A stretch of 64,000 bases of DNA, taken from NCBI RefSeq assembly GCF_030553055.1, contig NZ_CP130713.1, positions 3,844,001 through 3,908,000 of the forward strand, given 5' to 3'. The notes beneath the pieces are model-generated. The model was not told the DNA's origin. It saw nothing but the letters and a program-made list of their open reading frames with translations, and did no database searches. A program made the translations under genes and the position numbers. Shown here one piece after another: positions 59,322-64,000 of this stretch. This DNA comes from Streptomyces sp. XD-27 (GTDB lineage Bacteria; Actinomycetota; Actinomycetes; Streptomycetales; Streptomycetaceae). Within the stretch, counting starts at the first letter, position 1; every line of letters begins with the position of its first letter.

Positions 59322-60037
59322 GCCGTCGTCGCTGCCCGACGGTACGAGATCACGGCGTACGCGCCGAACGCCAGCAGCCAGGCGGCCAGCACCGCGCAGG
59401 TGGTGAGGTCGGGTGCGCCGCCGTGCGAGGCGGACCAACCGAGGTCGGCGAAGCGGTTGGTGGGGGTGTACCGCGCCAGGGAGCGCAGCCAGCCGGGGAA
59501 CTCGCCGACCGGGAACCACAGCCCGCCCAGGACCGCCAGCCCCAGGTTGCAGGCCACGTTGACCACACCCGTCGTCTGGGCCGAGAGCCTGTATCCGTTG
59601 CCGATGCCGAGCAGGGTGAAGGGCAGCGAGCCGATCCAGAGCAGCACGGTGAGCAGGATCCACTGCCAGGCCGCCAGCCGCACGCCGTTGACGAGGGCTC
59701 CGGCCGCCAGCACCGCGAGGATGGCGGGCAGCACGACGACCGAGCCGGTCGCGGCCCGCCCGGCCACCACCTGGCGGGGGCTCATCGGGGTGATCCGCAG
59801 CTGCCGCAGCCAGCCGATCGACTTGTCCTCGGCGACGCCGGTCCCGGTGGACAGGGCGGCACCCAGTGCCCCGTACGCCGCCATGCCGACCATGTCGGCC
59901 GTCTTCCACTGCCCGGACTGGTCGCCGACGTTGGTGAAGAGCAGATACATCAGCACGGGCATCCCCATGCCGAGGGGCACGAAGCCCGCGTCGCGCAGCG
60001 AGCGGCGGACTTCCAGCTTCACATAGTCCGTGATCAT
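59318..60037 (-). CDS. ABC-2 type transporter permease
   Basis: 239 aa, six membrane helices in the ABC-2 pattern (GMPVLMYLLFTNVGDQSGQW; LPAILAVLAAGALVNGVRLA; LGGLWFPVGEFPGWLRSLAR). The NRFADLGW and LPFTLLGIGNGY pieces are typical of DrrB/NatB-like permeases. Pairs with the ATPase upstream (4-base overlap) and is controlled with the two-component genes downstream. Probably exports a peptide, lipid or drug. Confidence 0.93.
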   Translation of the reverse strand: MITDYVKLEVRRSLRDAGFVPLGMGMPVLMYLLFTNVGDQSGQWKTADMVGMAAYGALGAALSTGTGVAEDKSIGWLRQLRITPMSPRQVVAGRAATGSVVVLPAILAVLAAGALVNGVRLAAWQWILLTVLLWIGSLPFTLLGIGNGYRLSAQTTGVVNVACNLGLAVLGGLWFPVGEFPGWLRSLARYTPTNRFADLGWSASHGGAPDLTTCAVLAAWLLAFGAYAVISYRRAATTA

Positions 60038-61014
60038 CGGGCGGTCTCCAGTTTCGGGGCGGAGGTCAGGGGGTCCGAGGCGGGGGTCAGGGCGTCCGGG
60101 GCAGAGGTCCGGGTGTCCGGGGCGGAAGTCAGGGCGAGGAAGGCGTCGTCGAGCGAGCCGGGTGTCACTTCGAGGCGCCGGAACCCGCCGGTCGAGACGA
60201 GGGCGACGACCGTGGCGTCGGAGTCCTCCGTACGCAGCCGGGCGCGGTCCCCGCGGACCTCCACCGAGACGACCCCGGGCAGTCGGGCGAGTCCCTCGGT
60301 GGAGCGGCCCTCCAGGTCGAAGGAGACAAGGCTGCCGCCTGCGGCCTGCCTGAGCTGTTCGCCGCCGCCGTCGGCGACGATCCGGCCGCGGTCGATGACG
60401 ACGATCCGGTCGGCGTGGTCGTCGGCCTCCTCCAGGTAGTGGGTGGAGAACAGCACGGTGTTCCCCCGGCGGGCGTAGGCGCGCATGGAGGCCCAGAAGG
60501 CGTGCCGCGCCTCGACGTCGAGGGCGGCGGTCGGCTCGTCCAGGACGATCAGCTCGGGGCCGCCGGCCAAGGCGACGGCGAACCGGACGCGCTGGGCCTG
60601 GCCGCCGGAGAGCCGGTCGACGCGGCGGTCGGCGAGGTCGGTGAGCCCGGCGAGCTCCAGGATCTCGGCGACGGGCAGCGGGGCGGGATAGGTGCGGGCA
60701 ACGAACGCGACGAGCTCGCGGACGGTGACACGGGGGACGGGGCGGCCTTCCTGGAGCATCGCGCCGACCCGGCCGGACCGGACGGCGCGCTCGGGCCGCT
60801 CGCCGAACAGCCGCACCCGGCCGCCGTCCGGCTCGCTCAACCCGAGGAGCAGACCGATCGTCGTGGACTTGCCCGCGCCGTTCCGCCCGAGGAGGGCGAC
60901 GGTCTCACCGCGCCGGATGTCCAGGTCGATCCCGGCCACGGCGCGCACCGCGCCGAAGTCCCTGACCACGCCGGCGAAGTGCACCGCCAGGCCGCTCTCT
61001 GCATGCTGTGTCAT
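60034..61014 (-). CDS. ABC transporter ATP-binding protein (DrrA type)
   Basis: 326 aa, ATG 61014. Walker A GRNGAGKS at 43-50, signature RLSGGQAQRVRFAVALAG, Walker B LIVLDEPTAALD, switch STHYLEEAD. The C-terminal extension with STEGLARLPGVVSVEVRG is the DrrA-type regulatory domain; the last 30 residues are short Ser/Ala/Pro/Asp repeats (TSAPDTRTSAPDALTPASDP). First gene of an operon ATPase-permease-kinase-regulator linked by three successive 4-base overlaps. Confidence 0.95.
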   Translation of the reverse strand: MTQHAESGLAVHFAGVVRDFGAVRAVAGIDLDIRRGETVALLGRNGAGKSTTIGLLLGLSEPDGGRVRLFGERPERAVRSGRVGAMLQEGRPVPRVTVRELVAFVARTYPAPLPVAEILELAGLTDLADRRVDRLSGGQAQRVRFAVALAGGPELIVLDEPTAALDVEARHAFWASMRAYARRGNTVLFSTHYLEEADDHADRIVVIDRGRIVADGGGEQLRQAAGGSLVSFDLEGRSTEGLARLPGVVSVEVRGDRARLRTEDSDATVVALVSTGGFRRLEVTPGSLDDAFLALTSAPDTRTSAPDALTPASDPLTSAPKLETAR

Positions 61015-61127
61015 GCCCCAGACGCTACGGATCCGAGCGCTGACCTCGGCAGATGCGCATGTACGGAGTCAGCGGTGACAAATGTCCCGGCGGACCGCTG
61101 CCCTGCCGCGGGGCACCACCGGACGGT

Positions 61128-61838
61128 CTACTCGCCGGGGCCCATCAGCCCCGACTCGTAGGCCAGGACGACCGCCTGGGTGCGGTTGCTCGCGCCCAGT
61201 TTGGTCAGCACGTTGCCGACGTGCGTCTTCACCGTCTCCAGGCTCACTCGCAGCTGCGTGGCGGCCTGCTGGTTGGACAGGCCCTTCGCCATGAGCCGCA
61301 GGATCTCGGTCTCGCGCCCGGTGAGCCCGGCGGCCCCACCGGTGAGGGCGTCGCGCCGTACGGGCCGGCCTGCGGCCAGCCTGCGGACGGCGTCCGGGAA
61401 GAGTACGGAGTCACCGGTGGCCACCAGCCGGACGGCGTGGGCGATCTGCTGCGACGGCGCCCGCTTGCGGATGAACCCGCTGGCGCCGACGCGCAGGGCG
61501 TCATAGACGTGTTCGTCGTTCTCGAAGGTGGTGATCACGATGACCTTCGGCGGATCGGGCAGCGCGGACCGCAGCCGCCGGGTCGCCTCGATGCCGTCCA
61601 CCCGCGGCATCCGCACATCCATCAGGACGACGTCGGGGCGCAGCCGCTCGACCATGGGAAGCGCGTCGGCGCCGTCGGCGGCCTCGCCGACGACCTCCAG
61701 GTCGGGCTTGGCGGACAGCAGGGCTCGCAGCCCGGTACGCGTGAGCTCGTCGTCGTCCACGATGAGGACGGTCACGACGGGATCGAGGGCGGTCCCCACG
61801 GGATCGGCGGCCGGGGTCGTCCCGCTGAAGGCGCTCAT
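61128..61838 (-). CDS. NarL-type response regulator
   Basis: 236 aa, ATG 61838. Receiver D74 (VVLMDVRMPRVDG), LuxR DNA-binding domain (LTGRETEILRLMAKGLSNQQ, AATQLRVSLETVKTHVGNVL). The first 22 residues are a non-conserved leader. Overlaps the kinase stop by 4 bases; second gene of a two-gene system, separate from the operon before it. Confidence 0.94.
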   Translation of the reverse strand: MSAFSGTTPAADPVGTALDPVVTVLIVDDDELTRTGLRALLSAKPDLEVVGEAADGADALPMVERLRPDVVLMDVRMPRVDGIEATRRLRSALPDPPKVIVITTFENDEHVYDALRVGASGFIRKRAPSQQIAHAVRLVATGDSVLFPDAVRRLAAGRPVRRDALTGGAAGLTGRETEILRLMAKGLSNQQAATQLRVSLETVKTHVGNVLTKLGASNRTQAVVLAYESGLMGPGE

Positions 61839-63142
61839 GGCGCCGACCGTAGCGGTATCCGTGCCGCCAGCCGCCAGTGCGGGCGGCCGCTTTCGTCCGC
61901 AGGCCCCGCGGACACCTCGCCGCGCAGCAGCCGCACCCGCTCGGCGATCCCGGTCAGCCCGTGGCCGCCGCGCTCCCTGCCGGTCCTGTCCGTCCTGCCG
62001 GTCCTGTCGGTCCTGTCGGTCCTGTCGGTCCATTCCGTCCTGCCGGGACGGGAACGCACGGTGGCGTCGACCGGGTTGACGAGCTCCACCTCCAGCCAGC
62101 CGTCCCGCGCGCCGACCCGCAGGCTGATCGCGGCCGTCTCGCCGTGCCGCAACGCGTTGGTCAGGCCCTCCTGGACGATCCGGTACGCCTCCCGCGACAC
62201 GGTGGCGGGTATCCGCGCGAGGTCTCCGGCGGTCTCGACGCTCAGACCGGCGCCCGCGTGCCGGACCCGCTCCACCAAGGGGCCGAGATCGGCGAGGGTG
62301 TGCTGCGGCGTCGTGGGCGACCGCCCTTCCCGCAGGACGCCGAGTACGTGGTCGAGGTCGTCCATCGCGGCGCGGGACGTCTCCTCGATGCTGGTGAGGG
62401 CGCGTCGGGCCGTCTCCGGGTCGCTGTCCATCAGCTCGGCCGCGACGGCGGCCTGAATGGTGGACGCCGTCAGGGTGTGCCCTATCGAGTCGTGCAACTC
62501 CTGGGCCAGCCGGTTCTTCTGGGCCAGCACAAGCAGTTGCTCCTCCGCGGCGGCCCGCCGCTCGGCGGGCCCATGGCCCAGGAGCACCGGGGCGAGCGGG
62601 CGCAGCGCCGCCGCGCCGCCGACGGCGACGTACCCGCCGAGCGCCAGGCATCCGGCGGACACGACCGCCGTCCACAGGCCCCGCCAACCGTGCTCCACCG
62701 GAACGGTCCACCCGAACGCCGACACGGAGCCGCCACCGTTCAGCCAGACGCAGGGCAGTATGAGGGCCGCGAAGGCCGACAGGCAGGTCATCGCGGTCAC
62801 CGCCGCACCGACCGTCATGTGCGCGGCCAGATACACCGACGTACGGAACCGGTTCGCCCAAGGCGACGCGGGCGACTCCAGCGGGGCGGGAAGAGCGGCG
62901 CCCAGCAGCCGGTCGGCCGATCGGACGCACCCCCGGCGGGCCGCCCGGGGAAGGCCCATGGCCACGAGCACCGCGCACAGCGCGAGGCCGAATGCCACGA
63001 CCCGCAGCGCCGCCGGCCACGTCGGTGGCGCCGCGACGAGCGCCACGACCAGCGGCGGCAGGCTCAGGACCGCGCCGAGCAGCGCGTATGTCCAACCCCG
63101 GTACGCGGCCCCGCTGAAGAGCGGCCGAATCAGTGTGCTCAC
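61835..63142 (-). CDS. Sensor histidine kinase with a TDR-repeat insertion
   Basis: 435 aa from GTG 63142 (VSTLIRPLFSGAAYRGW; an upstream GTG 63175 is possible). Four N-terminal membrane helices, H217 in RLAQELHDSIGHTLTASTIQ, and an ATPase domain (IVQEGLTNALRHGETAAISL; GGHGLTGIAERVRLLRG). Between the N box and G box sits an unusual run of Thr-Asp-Arg triplets (TDRTDRTDRTGRTDRTG) coded by a 9-bp tandem repeat, in the place of the ATP-lid loop. The D-box normally expected here is not obvious, so activity may be altered. Confidence 0.92.
   Translation of the reverse strand: MSTLIRPLFSGAAYRGWTYALLGAVLSLPPLVVALVAAPPTWPAALRVVAFGLALCAVLVAMGLPRAARRGCVRSADRLLGAALPAPLESPASPWANRFRTSVYLAAHMTVGAAVTAMTCLSAFAALILPCVWLNGGGSVSAFGWTVPVEHGWRGLWTAVVSAGCLALGGYVAVGGAAALRPLAPVLLGHGPAERRAAAEEQLLVLAQKNRLAQELHDSIGHTLTASTIQAAVAAELMDSDPETARRALTSIEETSRAAMDDLDHVLGVLREGRSPTTPQHTLADLGPLVERVRHAGAGLSVETAGDLARIPATVSREAYRIVQEGLTNALRHGETAAISLRVGARDGWLEVELVNPVDATVRSRPGRTEWTDRTDRTDRTGRTDRTGRERGGHGLTGIAERVRLLRGEVSAGPADESGRPHWRLAARIPLRSAP
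61974..62044. repeat. 9-bp tandem repeat inside the kinase gene
   Basis: About seven units of CCTGTCGGT (variants CCTGCCGGT, CCTGTCCGT). Being a multiple of 3, changes in copy number keep the frame. Confidence 0.8.
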
Positions 63143-63325
63143 GGCCGCACCGTACCTTCGGGCCGCGCGGCGCACCTCCCCCGAAAGAGCCAGCAGGAGA
63201 TCCCGCGGAATCGCGATGCCGATGTCCCCCGTCGCCGCGATGTGCGGGCACGCCCTCGCCTGCGAATGTCACGCGAACGGAAGCAACTCCGTAGTGACTC
63301 AATTCGCCGTCCATGAAAGGCAATC

Positions 63326-64000
63326 GTGGCCATCGTGAAATTCCCGACCGCGTCCCCATCCGCGTTCCCCACCGCGTCTCCGCCCGCGTCGCGCTCCGAG
63401 CCCCCCACATCCTTGGCCGCGAGGATCGGCGCGGCCGCATGGATCGTGGCCACCGCGCAGTTCGTCGTGGTCCAACTGGTCGTGGAGTCCGTCTGGCGTA
63501 CGCCCTACAGCTGGGCGAGCTACAACATCAGCGATCTGGGCAACGTCCACTGCCAGACATGGGACGTCTCCCGGCCCCGATACGTCTGCTCACCGCTGCA
63601 CGACGCCATGAACACCTCGTTCGTCGTCCAGGGCGTTCTGCTGCTCGCCGGCGTGCTGCTCACCGGGGCGTGCTGGGGCCGGGGATGGGGCTCGCGAAGC
63701 GCCCGCGCTCTCCTCATCGCCACGTCCGCGGGATGGGTCCTGGTGGGACTCGTTCCCGCGGACGTCAACGAGGACCTTCACGTCCTGGGCGCGCTGCTCA
63801 TCATGGGGCTGGGAAACATCGGCCTCGTCTGCGCCGGATTCGCGCCGCGGGCCTCCCTGTTCGGCACACTGCGCCCGACAACCCGCTTCATGGCCGCCAC
63901 GGCGATGGTGGCGACGCTGCTGTTCTTCGGGCAGGTGGATCCGGGCATCGGACTGGGCGGCATGGAGCGGATCGCGGCCTTCGCGCCGGGGGCGTGGACG
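63326..64000 (+). CDS. DUF998 family membrane protein, 3' truncated by window end
   Basis: At least 225 aa, no stop before base 64000. GTG 63326 with AAAGG leader. After a Pro/Ser-rich start come helices AAAWIVATAQFVVVQLVVES, VVQGVLLLAGVLLTGACWGR, ALLIATSAGWVLVGLVP and HVLGALLIMGLGNIGLVCAG. The segment WASYNISDLGNVHC and the ED-LHVLGA motif (VPADVNEDLHVLGALL) are diagnostic of DUF998. Divergent from the kinase gene. Function unknown. Confidence 0.85.
   Translation, partial: MAIVKFPTASPSAFPTASPPASRSEPPTSLAARIGAAAWIVATAQFVVVQLVVESVWRTPYSWASYNISDLGNVHCQTWDVSRPRYVCSPLHDAMNTSFVVQGVLLLAGVLLTGACWGRGWGSRSARALLIATSAGWVLVGLVPADVNEDLHVLGALLIMGLGNIGLVCAGFAPRASLFGTLRPTTRFMAATAMVATLLFFGQVDPGIGLGGMERIAAFAPGAWT

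Noticed and set aside
1..64000. CRISPR array
   Set aside because: The repeats seen are TIRs, att copies, hairpins or short tandem repeats; no regularly spaced repeat-spacer pattern and no cas gene.

Overview
The window looks like chromosomal DNA of a Streptomyces or close relative. Base composition is very GC-rich, third codon positions are almost all G or C, many genes start with GTG, 4-base ATGA/GTGA overlaps are common, and the gene content is typically actinobacterial (DUF5994 proteins, SpoIIE phosphatase, HTH-nSTAND1-WD40 protein, WYL, PadR and MarR regulators, several LuxR-type two-component systems).

Layout. 1-2.5 kb is conserved backbone: the end of a Yip1 membrane protein, a purine phosphoribosyltransferase, dCTP deaminase (dcd), a 54-aa zinc-ribbon-like protein and tRNA-Gly(CCC). 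2.5-18 kb is a tandem array of three islands. Each is bounded by a 44-45 bp copy of the tRNA-Gly 3' half (2500, 13364, 14571, 17929), and no integrase is visible in any of them. Cargo includes a methyltransferase, nicotinamidase (pncA), cyclophilin, an RsbW-like ATPase, membrane proteins, a GNAT acetyltransferase, a berberine-bridge-type FAD oxidase and a glycine-rich secreted protein. Inside the first island lies the most unusual feature, a composite transposon-like unit (5538-8113). It is made of two identical, inverted 462-bp elements with perfect 47-bp terminal inverted repeats. Each element carries only a gene for an acyl-CoA-binding protein (ACBP, a mainly eukaryotic family), and between them lies a quinone oxidoreductase flanked by 169-bp direct repeats. 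The whole unit is bracketed by a 5-bp target duplication (ACAGC) and splits a 50-aa membrane-protein gene that can be rebuilt exactly.

18-28 kb: tRNA-Trp, a MacB-like ABC transporter with a histidine kinase and a convergent response regulator, then a group of small proteins and transporters (hydrophobic peptide, PRC-barrel, YihY/BrkB, NhaA, a divergent DUF5994 pair). 28-43 kb: SpoIIE phosphatase, a large HTH-nSTAND1-WD40 protein divergent from a secreted NucA/NucB-like nuclease, AraC/DUF2000, LysR/MFS and WYL/FAD-oxidase modules. 44-51 kb: a PadR-HAAS-VanZ/RDD operon and a second VanZ/RDD paralogue, with a carboxylesterase and a secreted HExxH protease between them. 51-64 kb: MarR with two SnoaL-like proteins, a secreted EEP-family hydrolase, a MocR regulator, a universal stress protein, a nuclease-like protein, a translationally coupled ABC/histidine-kinase/regulator operon, a second two-component pair, and a DUF998 protein that runs off the window.

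Caution: five genes (near 11.42, 12.35, 15.88, 17.03 and 35.32 kb) are broken by a shift that adding one base to a short C or G run repairs. This looks more like consensus sequencing error than decay.
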